Below are positions 24,121 to 35,189 of a DNA stretch of 64,000 nucleotides, piece by piece (position 1 is the stretch's first letter; each line of letters starts with the position of its first letter). The notes beneath the pieces were generated by a model. The model had not been told where the DNA came from. It worked only from the letters and a program-made list of their open reading frames with translations, and did not search any database. The stretch is from Branchiostoma floridae (lineage: Eukaryota; Chordata; Leptocardii; Amphioxiformes; Branchiostomatidae), in NCBI RefSeq assembly GCF_000003815.2, contig NC_049986.1:3584575-3648574 (forward strand), read 5' to 3'. Made by a program: the position numbers and the translations under genes.

Positions 24121-24189
<69 letters not shown>
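24027..24189. repeat. (GT)n-rich microsatellite in intron 1 of gene A
   Basis: Starts about 20 bases after the exon 1 donor. It consists of interrupted GT/GC runs followed by about 65 bases of pure GT. The paralogue has the same arrangement at 56546-56761. Confidence 0.95.
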
Positions 24190-24195
<6 letters not shown>

Positions 24196-24926
24196 ACATG
24201 TTTCTTTTTTTACCTGCGACCACGATAACACGGTGATGCTTGAATTGCCATGATACTTGGTATATACCGAGGTGTTTTTCAACCTTGACATTAATCGATT
24301 TTGGACACTCTATCGGCCCTTAAAGCCGTGTTCTACGCAAGCCATGTTTACGGTTTTTGTTTGCTGATAGCTCTTGTGGTCGGAAACGAGAAATATCAGA
24401 ATTACAGAGGTGTTTTAGGTGCAGTCTCTAGAAAGAATAAGATAAGTAGCGAAGGGAAAAATGGATTTTCATATGTTTTACATGTAGCTAACTAGTACAG
24501 AGTGTCCAGACCACTGCATCGGCAGAACACAGTGGACTACTACAAGCTAGACCGACGCACTAGTATAGAAATTATAAATTTTGACATTATATTTCTGAGA
24601 AAAATTAATTAGAAACCTCATACTCAGTAAATATGCGAACTGGCTCGACAGGAACAACAGTGTATATATGAATTCTGGAAATATCTTCACACATTTTTGA
24701 AAAATTAATGAGAAATCATCATTACACCATGCTGAATACTCCCCGTTCAATCTCTGCCTTAAATTTCAAAAATATTTACCTTACTAAATGAACCTGGCTC
24801 TTTGTTCTACGTTAGCAATGGAACAACAATGGGCTGGAGCAATTATGGTCTTGGGTTTTGCAAATGACCAATTTGTATATTTGTTGAGACGAGCTTCAAT
24901 CAGCGTTGGGTTTAACTATCACACCT

Positions 24927-25127
24927 TAGGCTCAGTTCACATTAGAACCGAGGCCCAGTCAGGCAGCTGTTGGCACCGGAAAGAATAAAAGACATCAAAA
25001 TACATGAAATATCAAAAGAAGATTCGTGGGCATGATTTGTCTATATTTCTAGGTATATATTTCAATTTTTCATTTCTTAAAACATCCCGGCTGAGCCCCG
25101 GTTTGGAAATGTGACCTAAGCCTTAGT
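24927..25127. mobile_element. MITE of the 'gacctaagc...cttag' family, gene A intron 1
   Basis: The ends are partly complementary (caccttaggctcagttcaca / tgtgacctaagccttag). The interior matches two other copies (agacatcaaaatacatga, ttctaggtata, cttaaaacatcccggc) at 32702-32919 and 50999-51211. At the paralogous place in gene B (about 57500) the flanking sequence continues directly from 'accttag' to 'cttagtctacctgg', so this copy inserted after the duplication or was lost from B. Confidence 0.75.
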
Positions 25128-25789
25128 CTACCCGGCCGTTTATGTTATTCTACATTAAAAACACGTGGCTGCTTGGGGTTGAAGTATGGAAATATATGAC
25201 CTATACTGATAACGTTATATCAGCCTCCTACAATGACGGAAAATGAAATATTAATCCAAGCCAACTTTGCTGAGGAGAGGTTGTATGAGCAAGAAATTCT
25301 ATGTAAAATCATTTTCGCATATCCATATGCATAAGCTTTAAAATGAGTCTGGTAAGATATGGATTATAGTGCGGGGTAAACAAAAAGCTAATTATATACC
25401 AGTAGGACTATTTTAACAAAGGAGTTGGGTATTATTTGGGTACAGATATGTCCGGTTGGAAGAAAAAAAAGTTGAAATAATCATCGTGTTTTAGACCAAA
25501 AAAAAAAAACACATGCAATTTTATATACTTACCATATGTTGAAGATATGATTATTTGTAATTTTTACTTAATGTTTTGAGCATCCATGGTCATAGTATTT
25601 TTTTTCTTAAGATAGGCAATGATTGGCTTTTCTTCCAAGTACATGTAGAAGAAAAAATCTAACATTTTAAACAACACAGAACCGTCTACGGAATGCGTGT
25701 GGAAACCAGCAAACCATAACAATAAAGACTTGTATTTATTGTATGACGTTTAAAGTATATGATTTTGAATTCCTGCATGAAACCTACAG

Positions 25790-25870
25790 CACCCAATGAC
25801 GCCCCTCCCAACCCTGCAATGGAGCAGAGAGAAAAAGAAGGGGACGACAAAGAAGAAAAATGCATGAAAG
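25790..25870 (+). CDS. Lectin gene A, coding exon 2 (charged cytoplasmic segment)
   Basis: Starts after acceptor aacctacag and encodes APNDAPPNPAME, then a Lys/Glu-rich stretch to KCMK, with donor G/GTGATG in phase 1. An alternative strong donor, GAT/GTAAGA, six bases further would be phase 0 and would break the frame with exon 3. Beyond this point the frame meets TAA (25885-25887), whereas gene B stays open for 39 more codons. Exon 3 begins in phase 1, so the 25870 end is preferred. Confidence 0.6.
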
Positions 25871-26794
25871 GTGATGTAAGAAACTAACAAGGGTGACGAA
25901 GAAAATATCCCGGGTAAAGGCTACTCAGAGCAGTACTGAAAAAGGAGGAGACTATCGGGGATGTAGAATGAGAAGAACGTAGCTTTGCTGTTGAAGCTTA
26001 AGTTACGTCCATATGCGATATCTACGTTTGCACCGCCATAAGATGCTTGGGACTAATTATAAACAAAATCAACTGTAAAGACTTTCTTGCAGGAAAAATG
26101 GAAGTGTTGCAATTTGTCATCGTCAAAATATATCAGCTATTGAATACGGAAGAAACTGGCATCACAGTTTTATAGTTTTTGTTTGTCCATATGTATCTGC
26201 TGGCTAAGAATAAGCTCAAAGGGTGGAAAAGGTTAAATTCATTTACGGAACGCACTATCTAAGATACGCTAAGAAGATGATATACCTCAAAAACAGTATC
26301 GTATTTAAGACATGAAATTATGATAATCAGGATGCTATTTGGAAAGTTGATGAAAGTACTATAATTTTTTTCTTCAAAAATAAGGCTTCATAATGTTGGA
26401 AGAAAATATCATTAAGTGATAGTGATATGATTCATACAAATGATAATCTTATATGCATAATCAAAGAAACTAGAATTCGTCAATTTAAAAGAATAACATC
26501 AAATCAGTACAGTAAGCCTTTGTACATGTAGTTCGCGTAGTAACGTCAACTCAATAGTTCTGTTTTTTCATACCTTTTTTAACTTACTGTTTTAAAAAAA
26601 CTTGTTACACTATGCTTGCCCCTTATTATAATTTCACAATAAATAATATTTGTGGTAGTGAAAGAAGAGAATTTTATTACAATGATGCTCCCATAGTAAC
26701 CTCTTCGAGTTTTTCTTTCAGATAGGTAGAAATCATTTTGCGATATACTTTACAAACGGTTATATATATCTTCATGTTTTCTATTAAATCTCAG

Positions 26795-26928
26795 ACCGTG
26801 CTATGGAGATGTGGAACCAGATAAAATCCAGTAAGATGTTCTGGCTTTTGTTGGGTTCCGGCCTCCTGATACTGGTGCTGGTTGTCACTGGTGTGATCCT
26901 GATAACCGGTTTCGTACCTGAAGGGCAG
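26795..26928 (+). CDS. Lectin gene A, coding exon 3 (signal-anchor membrane helix)
   Basis: After acceptor ttaaatctcag the exon reads RAMEMWNQIKSSKMFW, then LLLGSGLLILVLVVTGVILI, a helix of about 24 residues, then TGFVPEGQ; donor CAG/GTAAGT, phase 0. Positive residues before the helix and none just after it fit a type II (N-in) signal anchor. The same exon in gene B (60717-60850) differs at only a few residues. The internal ATG at 26803 could be mistaken for a start, but the exon is open upstream to the acceptor. Confidence 0.8.
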
Positions 26929-27050
26929 GTAAGTCTTTGTCTTCATAATATTTTTGACAGAAAAAAACGACGTTGTTTTTCCACGTCAGAGACAACTTTA
27001 CCGTTGGTAGGAAGCATTGTTTGTTTTATTTATTTGAACAACCTACCTAC

Positions 27051-27312
27051 CTACCTAGTCCCTTGACCTCCAGGTCGTTGGGGGGACAAGGTAGACATGA
27101 AGATCGAGATTTGCCTCCAGGTTCTTCTTTCCCTAGCCAGGGTTAGTCTCTCCTGAAGGCTGAGGCCCGTCCAGTCAGTGATGTTGTCCTGCCAAGCTTT
27201 GCGTTGACGTCCGCGACGACGCCCTCCCTCTACTGTTCCCTGCAGGATTGTCTTGGCCAGGTTGTTGTGTCTGGTAACATGCCCAAACCATTGCAGTTTG
27301 CGTCTTTTAACT
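27051..27312 (-). mobile_element. LINE C-terminal fragment in gene A intron 3
   Basis: The minus strand gives an uninterrupted typical ORF2 end: KRRKLQWFGHVTR, GGRRRGQRRKAWQDNI, LARERRTWRQI, stop. It is followed by repeated GTAGGTAGGT, like the short tandem tails of RTE/BovB-type elements. The gene B intron lacks it, so it arrived after the duplication or was lost there. It is 5'-truncated and inactive. Confidence 0.75.
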
Positions 27313-27736
27313 GTCCCTTGATTGGAACAACAAAATACATAAAAACAATACAGAAAATAATTAGACGTGCAGGAGGAGGGGAAAACTGTAGACAGCTTAT
27401 ACTATACCCTCCTCCTTTTTATTAAACAAAATGTATGATAGTCAATCATTAAAAACAAAGAAAACTAACACATAATCAAATAATAATAGTAATATAGATT
27501 GAGATAAGATAATAACTGACAATATGAGACTACTATAAGGGGCTAGGGTGGTTTATGAGATGGGTTTTCGGGGCACTTTTAAACGTAAGAAAAGTAGAAC
27601 TTTTTGTATATTTGTCTGGAAGCATTTCTAAATGATTATGCAGTTTCATTACTCTCTGATACAGGAAGGTGAGAAGATATATTAGCTGTGAAATGAAAAA
27701 AAATCAATTCTATCTTTAAAATGCACCTGTTTATAG

Positions 27737-27947
27737 GGTCAAGTTGAAAATTTGATGAGCTGGAGTGGCCAACAGAATTCTAGCACTTCGTGGTCGACGC
27801 CTCTCTACAAGAAGACCACCTCGGTCGTCGTCAGCTCAACCTCCTTTTCCCCTCTTTCGGGATGGCAGCCGACAGGATCAGTGACAGACACCCACCGTGG
27901 AAACACCGAGATCTTACTGACAACGATCGCACCTCTGACAACCACAG
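27737..27947 (+). CDS. Lectin gene A, coding exon 4 (Ser/Thr-rich stalk)
   Basis: Acceptor ctgtttatag, phase 0 start (GQVENLMSWSGQQNSSTSW), about 70 residues rich in Ser, Thr and Pro, ending IAPLTTT plus G at donor G/GTAAGT, phase 1. It contains an N-glycosylation sequon (NSS) and many potential O-glycosylation sites, as expected of an extracellular stalk lifting binding modules off the membrane. Gene B has a close counterpart at 61373-61583. Confidence 0.8.
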
Positions 27948-29236
27948 GTAAGTCAGGAAGATATTACTTAAAGCCTAGGGCAAAACCTGCCTTACGTGCA
28001 AAAACGTGGGCAAGTACCGCCTCCGTACGAAATCCTACGGGTTTGGGAGCACGCAGACATGCCTTAGCACTTTACGCTTACTCTGCATTCGGGCTGCGGA
28101 TTCACTCCCCGTACGAGCCAGTACGGGGGACGCGCGTGTCCTGTACAGCCAATGCGAGTGAGAAAGGAAACCGTCCGAAAGCAGTACGTGCAAGTGCGTT
28201 CTGCATACGGTAAAGTGGCAGTCCCACAGAGATCGTACATTCAACTCACTTATCACTTGCGTAGCGAACAATGCACGCCACTACTCACGGCCAGGTGTGG
28301 CGTGGAGACCACATATATGTACACCTTGTTCAATTGTGCGAGTGACGCGCGTTGAGACGTACTCCCTCCTTGCTCTTGCCATTTCATTTCCCCGTTTTCA
28401 GGAGAACATGGAGCACGTGGCCTCCCTAAAGAAAGTACGGACAAATAACAAATACGGTGGGTTGTGCCCTTAGATTTACGTGGTTTTGCCCGTGCGTTTT
28501 TTGAGACAGGACACGCCCGCCACGTTTTTCCGAAAACGTGGGGAAGGACTGACAAGAGAAGAGATTGGAGGGTGTACATCAACGGTTGTTCAAAGTGTGA
28601 GGACGTGGTCTGTACGTTTTGCCTGTGTGCTTTGTTCGTTGCGCAAGTGGTAAGAACGTGTACGACATTATCCTAGATACTTATAAGATATTTTAACGAT
28701 GGCGTATAGCGCCTAGCGTTAGTGGCAAAGACGATAGGGCGTTACGGCGACACTGCATGAGATATAGGATTTACCAAGCTTACCATTGGTGTGTAAATAC
28801 CTGGTAAATTTGCTATACAATAATTAGCCACATTTAGCATATATTTACCCGGTACATTCTGGTAAATACGGGTAAATGCCGGTAATGCAACCTGGTTTAA
28901 GGCATTAAACAGGGGTGTATGTATTACATTGTCAGGGATGGATCCTGGTTTAAGGCCTTAAACAGGGCTGCATGTATTACACATTGTCAAGGAAGGACCC
29001 TGGTCTAAGGCCTTAAATAGGGTTGCATGTAATACATTGTGAGGGATGGGCCCTGGTTTAAGGCCTTAAACAGGGGTGCATGTCCTTTGCATGAAGCTTA
29101 GTTACTAACCTGAGTGCAGTGCCACATTGTCCTCGTCTGTCTTCAAGCAAATACCAAAAAAAAATGGTTACACATCAGTGGAAAATCCAGACAGCATGTA
29201 TTAAAATCTGTCCTTTTAAATCCCATCAACCATGAG
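27948..29236 (+). other. Intron 4 of gene A: repeat-rich
   Basis: 27965-28680 contains several copies of a 'gggcaaaacc..cc.tacgtg' repeat in both orientations (family end 'acggtgggttgtgccctta' near 28457). Pieces of the same family occur in gene B at about 60868-61187 and 61610-61790. The short open frames here are repeat translations. The 63 bp array at 28891-29084 is described separately. Confidence 0.5.
28891..29084 (+). repeat. 63 bp tandem array, about 3.3 units, forward
   Basis: Units contain ctggtttaaggccttaaac, 'catgtattacattg' and 'gggatggacc'. The same unit recurs in inverted orientation at 30931-32033, on the other side of the kringle exon. Confidence 0.85.
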
Positions 29237-29473
29237 ATTGCCTGCTGGGAGATGGGTCGACCTACCGTGGGACTGTCTCTGTGACCGAATCAGGCTTGGA
29301 GTGTCAGCGCTGGGACAGTCAGAAGCCTCACAAACACGATTACATCGCAAAGAAGTATCCGTCAGCCGACTTCACGGAGAACTACTGCCGGAATCCTTCT
29401 GACTGGCACGAGGTTTGGTGCTTCACAACGGCTCGCAGAACGAGATGGGAGCGGTGTGACATACCATTCTGCG
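29237..29473 (+). CDS. Lectin gene A, coding exon 5: kringle domain
   Basis: A 79-codon phase 1-1 exon between acceptor accatgag and donor G/GTAAGG. It carries the whole kringle: start DCLLGDGSTYRGT, SGLECQRWDSQKPH, ENYCRNPSDWHEVWC and RWERCDIPFC. All six cysteines and the YRG, CQxW, NYCRNP and WC signatures are present. Kringles are disulfide-rich protein-binding modules of extracellular proteins. Gene B has no such exon between stalk and EGF. Donor and acceptor are the best available; the acceptor has a weak pyrimidine tract. Confidence 0.88.
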
Positions 29474-29502
29474 GTAAGGTGACACGGAAATTAAAACGTT
29501 GT

Positions 29503-30458
29503 TTAACCCTATTCAGACCGGGCTTTTATTGGTCATCCCTGGACGGGGGGGGGGGGGGGTTTGAGGCCCTCCACTTCTAAGTCCTCTAACTCTTGAACGA
29601 CGTGCCGTAGGGCCATTGAATTTTCAGGACATGATATCGACATAATATCTGACGAGTATTTGACGTTTGACGTTACATTGACGTAAGATGACGTAATTAT
29701 GACGTCATCAATTTGATTATATTGGCCGGACCCATGAAAAAAGGGTATTCTCAGAAAACTTCAAGTTATACCTAAAAAATGTAACAACAAGTGCAGATAA
29801 CAGAATTATAATGTTTATTACGACTTGTATTGCCAATAGCAACATCGATGACGCCATAATGACGTCATAAAATGACGTCATGCACATCTATGATGCGAGT
29901 TAGGCTCCGCCATATTATATCCACCACCTTGAATTTTTAAAACTACTTTTTTTGCAACAAATAATCACAAAGGGCAATGGAAATAGACTAAATTCATTCA
30001 TTTTGATGGTTTTTGATGAAAAAATACCAGGTAGTTACAAATTTTAAGGGATAATTAGCTTGTTATTCTTAATCTGGCCATACGGTCCGCCATCTTGGAT
30101 TTTGGGCTGATGACGTCATCAAATTAGCACAATTTATGCATATATAATTATGAAAGATATGCTAAATAATATAAGATTTTATTTATGTAACAAAAAAGTA
30201 GTAATATAGCTAATAAATGTGAAAAATACATTGTTAGAACCAAAAATAGTGATTTTGGCAAAACTGCCTGTCAGCAAACGGTTGCCATGGCAACAAGATA
30301 AAATGGAAAATTTGTCGAACTTCGTAAAGTTGTTGCCAACAATATTTTAGGAAAACTCGCCAAATTTGGTGGCTTTAGCGTAAGGCGTTCTGGCGTTATA
30401 GGACATCGAAGTTGGCGCAGGCCTCAAAAGCCCCCCCCCCCGGTCTGAATAGGGTTAA
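29503..30458. mobile_element. TTAA-flanked MITE, copy 2 (full length)
   Basis: TTAA-CCCTATTCAGACCGGG at the left and the complement plus TTAA at the right, 956 bp, G-run and C-run just inside the ends. It lies only 29 bases after the kringle exon donor. It contains several TGACGTCA octamers (for example near 29700 and 29850-29880) and no transposase. Confidence 0.88.
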
Positions 30459-30930
30459 AGGGGTCCTAAACCACAGTAGGGCTTCATCACATTATTCGAC
30501 AAAATACCCATTAGTTCCACGTGTGTCTATATGACATTTTGACACCGAAATGATACCATACAATTGTTGATTCGAAAATACAGCTTTCGAATTTGGTTAG
30601 GATTCACATTTCGTATCTTCGTATTCGCAGCAAATATGGGGGATTTCAGGATTGTGATTTGGTTAGTAGCAGGGAAAATACCGAATTTTAACACTATCCA
30701 GAGGGGGGGGGGATAAAAGAAAATTTGTAAGATTTAAAGGCTCTCTGCATTTTATAGCCATCTATGAGCGAATTTGTGAAACGAAACAACACTGATTTTT
30801 CGTCATATTTGTGGCTGTCAAGTTCATGTTAGGGTCCATGCAGCCGTTTTTTTGGGCTCATATCTCTTGTAGGGTGCTCACTCAGAGTAATACATCAAGG
30901 GCTAAAACAAGGGTAAACCACTGTTAAGAG

Positions 30931-32033
30931 TGTACCCATGTTTAAGGCCTTAAACTAGGGTCTATCCCTAACAATGTAATACATGTACCCCTATTTATGG
31001 TCTTAGAGAAGGGTCCATCCCTAACAATGTAATACATGCACCCCAGTTTAACCCTCATCCGACCGTTACATTTTTACGACGAATCTGACCGTATTTTGTT
31101 TTGCTCATAGACATATTTCTGCTGGCTTATTTTGTTATTTCTATGTATTTACTGTTTCACTAACCTATGAAAAATATTTTGATAAGTTTTGGTGTCAGTA
31201 GTTATTACTCATTATCATAATTTATGCAGAAAATGAGGAAAACCCACATTTGCTCTGAAAATCGACCATACTAAACTTACGTAAACAATGTTTTGTTTTA
31301 TCAATTTCTGAACAATAATTGTGATGATGCAATAATGCTGATAGCATAATAATGTTATTTAACAAGAAAAAATACAATATTTGTAAAATTAACGAATTTA
31401 TTACTTAATTATGCATATTCGCATATTCCGCCATCTAAACACATACATACAATAACTCTTGTCTATTTTCCCGCAAAGATCTTTCTTGTAGGTTCCTTCT
31501 GCACATTCTGTCCATATATTGTTTTTAATTAATTAGAAACATTTTCACTTTCATTAGCATAGGTAATAAGTGCGTATTATCATAATTTATGCCGAATGTC
31601 GAAAAACTGTGTTTTACACTAAAATACTAAATTTCTTTCAAAATATTCGGTGTTTACTCATCTAAGCAACTATAACCTGTTGCTGCAATAGCAATAATGA
31701 GGAATGCCTGTTATTTTATTGAAATATCTTGATATTTATGTAATTAATGATTCATAATTGGCTGGGGTCATTTTTGACCCCACCGAACAAGACACAAACT
31801 TTCAAGTATAGCTTATACAATAATGGGCAAAACTCGGCGAAAAATTGGTAGATGTTGTAAGACATGTATACAAACAAATTCATGGAAGGAATTTTTTCTC
31901 TGATGAAAAATGTTGCTATGGCAGATTAAAATATACGCCTGGGGTCAAAAATTACCCCATACGGTCGGATGAGGGTTAAGGCCTTAGACCAGGGCCCATC
32001 CCTGACAATGTAATACATTCACTCCTGTTTAAG
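30931..32033 (-). repeat. 63 bp tandem array, inverted relative to 28891-29084, split by a MITE
   Basis: Units read tttaaggccttaaac ... 'tccctaacaatgtaatacat', the reverse complement of the upstream array. The third unit is interrupted at its TTAA by the element at 31048-31979; removing that element with one TTAA restores 'cagtttaaggccttagacc', a regular unit. Confidence 0.85.
31048..31979. mobile_element. Second TTAA-flanked MITE family (932 bp)
   Basis: Ends TTAA-CCCTCATCCGACCGT and ACGGTCGGATGAGGG-TTAA. It is unrelated inside to the CCCTATTCAGACC family but has the same TTAA/CCCT architecture, so is also piggyBac-like. Internal 'ggggtca.tttttgacccc' palindromes occur near 31763 and 31940. 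The clean interruption of a tandem repeat unit confirms the borders. Confidence 0.88.
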
Positions 32034-32251
32034 TTCTACCCCCACCCCGCAAGAAATTAGAGCGACCACTTTGTTTTAGATGTGTTGCAGCGCACTTTGT
32101 TTTAGATGTGTCATTAAAATTTATATTGATAGATAAGAAATCATAACACGGTCTTTGGACCAAGATCACCAAGACATCCTACCTCCTGAAAGAAGAACGA
32201 GAGTAGAAAAATCAAATTGGAAATGACTGAAATACACCCAACTTCACACAG

Positions 32252-32560
32252 GACGTGAAATCCGTGAGTACGTAAGCCTGGGATGTTGGGCGGACGCATG
32301 TGACCGCGCCATTCCGACACTCGAGGGGACAGATCCACGCCTGGACGGACACAACTACCAGTCACGAGACAACGCCATAGAGAAGTGTTACCAAGTAGCA
32401 CTTTCTCGTGGCTTCCCGATGTTTGCTCTACAGAATGGCGGACAGTGTTTGGGGTCTGCTGATGGGCTCTACTACACTTACCGAAAGTACGGGCCTTCCA
32501 CAACTTGTGCACTTGACGGTGAAGGAGGGGTTTGGGGAAATGATGTGTACAGGATTAAAG
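32252..32560 (+). CDS. Lectin gene A, coding exon 6: WSC-like Cys module
   Basis: Acceptor acttcacacag, 103 codons, donor G/GTCAGT, phase 1-1. The exon encodes EYVSLGCWADACDRAIPTLE, LDGHNYQSRDNAIEKCYQVA, FPMFALQNGGQCLGSADG and YGPSTTCALDGEGGVWGNDV. This 'LGCWxD...RAIPxLEG...AIxKCxxxA' pattern is a WSC-like extracellular module frequent in lancelets and cnidarians. Its ligand is unknown; WSC relatives bind carbohydrate. Absent from gene B at the corresponding place. Confidence 0.82.
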
Positions 32561-32701
32561 GTCAGTCTCTTGTATAAATGGTTTACGGGTGAAAGTTAAA
32601 TTTCCGTTGTCAAAATATAAGCAAATGTGTCTACAATGCTTCAATTGTAGCACAAAAACAGTTACAGACAGCACGCAGTTGCGACTACGGTTTGTGACCT
32701 A

Positions 32702-32919
32702 GGCTTAGGCTAAGGTCACATTTCAAAACCGGGGCCAAGCCAGGCAACTTTCGGGAGCGAAAGGAATGATATAAAATGAATGCATCAAAATACACAAAAT
32801 GTCCAAATAAGATTCATGGGCATGATTTCTGTATATTTCTAGGTATACACTGTGATTTTTTGTTGCTTAAAACATCCCGGCCTGGCCCGTTTTTTTTTTT
32901 TAAGGTGACCTAAGCCTTA
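32702..32919. mobile_element. MITE of the 'gacctaagc' family, gene A intron 6
   Basis: Inverted ends (ggcttaggctaaggtcac / gtgacctaagccttac) with the same interior as 24927-25127 and 50999-51211. The paralogous intron in gene B reads 'gggtgacctaggtttaaccg' without it. Confidence 0.75.
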
Positions 32920-33125
32920 CCCGTATAACTTTTGCAATGGCTACCCAAACTCTCATTGTATCATGTTCATTGTGACGATGACATCTTGTCTACAACACCC
33001 ACATATGTTCAAAATTACTTTTGTGGAAGGGTACCTTTCCTTTCTTGTCCAAGATTTTTGTGAGATGCGTCAGTATTTAGTGTTCCGTTCAATTACAATG
33101 TCTCTCTTCTTTTTCCATCACTTAG

Positions 33126-33236
33126 AACTAAACTGGTGCGAGGCCAAACCTTGTCAACATGGGTGCTGCGGGAACCAAAATGGCGGATACAAATGTACTT
33201 GCCCGACTGGATGGACTGGACAGAACTGTCAGCATG
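33126..33236 (+). CDS. Lectin gene A, coding exon 7: EGF-like domain
   Basis: A 111 bp phase 1-1 exon, acceptor tttccatcacttag, donor G/GTGAGT. It encodes LNWCEAKPCQHGCCGNQNG, then YKCTCPTGWTGQNCQH. The six EGF cysteines are in normal spacing. A seventh, in HGCC, replaces the Arg found in gene B (HGRC). Gly-Tyr/Trp-Thr-Gly signatures are intact. There is no typical D/N-x-D/N-E calcium-binding start. Confidence 0.88.
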
Positions 33237-33790
33237 GTGAGTATGTTCAGATTTCGATCAAACAATCCATAACGGTTATTCACTAATATAATAGCCAGCA
33301 GCTTAATTCTGCCATCCTTACATACAAAATATTGCACTTCATCATCATATAGAACTATTGGAGTGCATACTGTCATACAGTAAGATTGAACTTACGAATA
33401 AGTACTGGGTTGACTTCTTGAAGTTTGGGGGACTTTAAAGAGATCGGATGTTTGGTGGTAGCGTGTTCCATAAATTGACAGCACGATTTTTAATTTCTAA
33501 GGTAGTTTGAATTTGATAATCTAAAATGGGTAGGTTGAATCAATTGGAACGATGGAACTGTGAATGTTATGAGGCTCATGAGCAAGGATTCTACAAAAAC
33601 ATATTCAATGTGCTGATGATGAATCTTTCTCTCTTGGCCATCCCATATCTAGATGCATGGCGTAAATCTGATACATGTTTACGGGAAAAATTAAAAATAC
33701 AGAGGAAAGAGAGAAAAAAAAAGCTTTGTGTAGTTGGACTTCAAATGGTAGGAAATGTATTGGAGATCAGGTTCCGATGTTATTTTTCAG

Positions 33791-34189
33791 GGCCATGTCC
33801 TGATGATTACCAGAAGTACCATGACGTTTGCTACAAGGTGTTTGCCACACGCAAAAGCTTCTCTGACTCGTCTAGGACCTGTGAGACTGCCGGAGGCACC
33901 CTCGCCATGCCCCGTGCCGCCGGCATCAACGCCTTCCTCATCAGTATCGTGGACAAGAACCGTCACGCTGACGCCTGGATCGGTCTACATGATCGGAAAC
34001 GTGAGGGACGGTGGATGTGGATAGACGGCACCCCGTCAAGGACTGGCTACACCGCATGGGGACCAGGGGAACCCAACAACCAAAACGGCAAACAGGACTG
34101 CGCCATGTACTGGACTGCCAATAGAAGCCTGTGGGATGATGCGTATTGTAACCGTGAAGAGAAGTTCATCTGCCAGGTCAAGCCATCAG
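33791..34189 (+). CDS. Lectin gene A, coding exon 8: C-type lectin domain
   Basis: A single-exon long-form CTLD (phase 1-1): acceptor atgttatttttcag, donor G/GTCAGT. It starts PCPDDYQKYHDVCYKVF, has the helix-1 Cys (SRTCETAGG), the WIG motif (AWIGLHDR), GEPNNQNGKQDC and LWDDAYCNREEKFICQV. Six cysteines match the long form. The EPN triplet is the mannose/fucose-type calcium-site signature. However, the usual Glu before DC is Gln, and WND is WDD, so calcium-dependent sugar binding may be altered. The frame is open upstream to 33526, but that part is intron shared with gene B. Confidence 0.9.
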
Positions 34190-35189
34190 GTCAGTATTTT
34201 TACTCTGGGACGGAGGGTATAACCTCCGACGGAGTATTGTAGTTGGGTGATGTGGCAACTGTACGCAGCTGTATACTAGTATTTTTGTTCCCTTTGCTGC
34301 ATTCATATTTTTTTCGAATGTCATGTCTGCTCGTATTTGCATGATGATGCACATTTTATTTTCATGGTAGCTGTTTGTATAAGTGATGTAATCATTTTGA
34401 AAATCACCTCTGTTTTCGGTATTATGGACAAGGTCAGCCATGTCACCATCTTGTTTTGACGGGCTATCTTCGAGCAGATGTGTTATGCCTAACGACAAAT
34501 TGATGCAATAGCTGTTTCTCCAGATGAAACACCTACTAGCAGATGTTAGGCTCCGACAATAATCAACTACATGTACATAAATGGAAACATCTCACAGCCT
34601 AATGCAAAAACCATAAATACCTACGGCATCTTGTTTTTTTGTTTTTGTTTTTTTGCTTTACGAAAGACTAAGGCCATGTGGAACTGCACGCAACAGTCCC
34701 TCAAAAACGCAAGCAGACAGTTAAAGTCGTTCCATAGCTTTAGGAGGCCGTAAGGGCATTGAAAGAGGAAGGTACCAATATTTTTTTTACACCTGAGTAC
34801 GGTGAAATAAGGAAGTTAATGCAAAGTGACTATTCATGGGGCACAACTTTTGCAGCTACGCCCATACCTGATGTATGTCACTTTTACAACTACAACTACA
34901 AGTACCACATGGCATATTTTCCCATTTTTGGAAATTCGTCGCACTGGGAATTTTACATAAACAATGGATATACAGAAGATAAGTGTAGTCACATAGCCTT
35001 TTAAGGCCATAAGGGAAGTAGGGTGTTATCCTAGTATATATATGTCCGGTGCACAGTATAGGAATGATACACCTTAAGAAGATATTAAACGACAGGTACC
35101 TTAGTTTTCTTTATGAGGCCTATATAGCATGAAATATAAATATACCATACTGAATGTTCAAAAGCGAATGTTTCTCTTGCCTTGGACAG

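Noticed and set aside
28891-29084. CRISPR-like array
   Set aside because: The repeats are contiguous 63 bp tandem units without unique spacers, in a eukaryotic intron.
32141-32512. 123-codon minus-strand frame
   Set aside because: Antisense of the WSC-like exon.
33526-33790. N-terminal extension of the C-type lectin frame (MGRLNQLERW...)
   Set aside because: It is intron sequence shared with gene B (about 63633-63900), where the frame is broken. The acceptor at 33790 gives the proper domain start.
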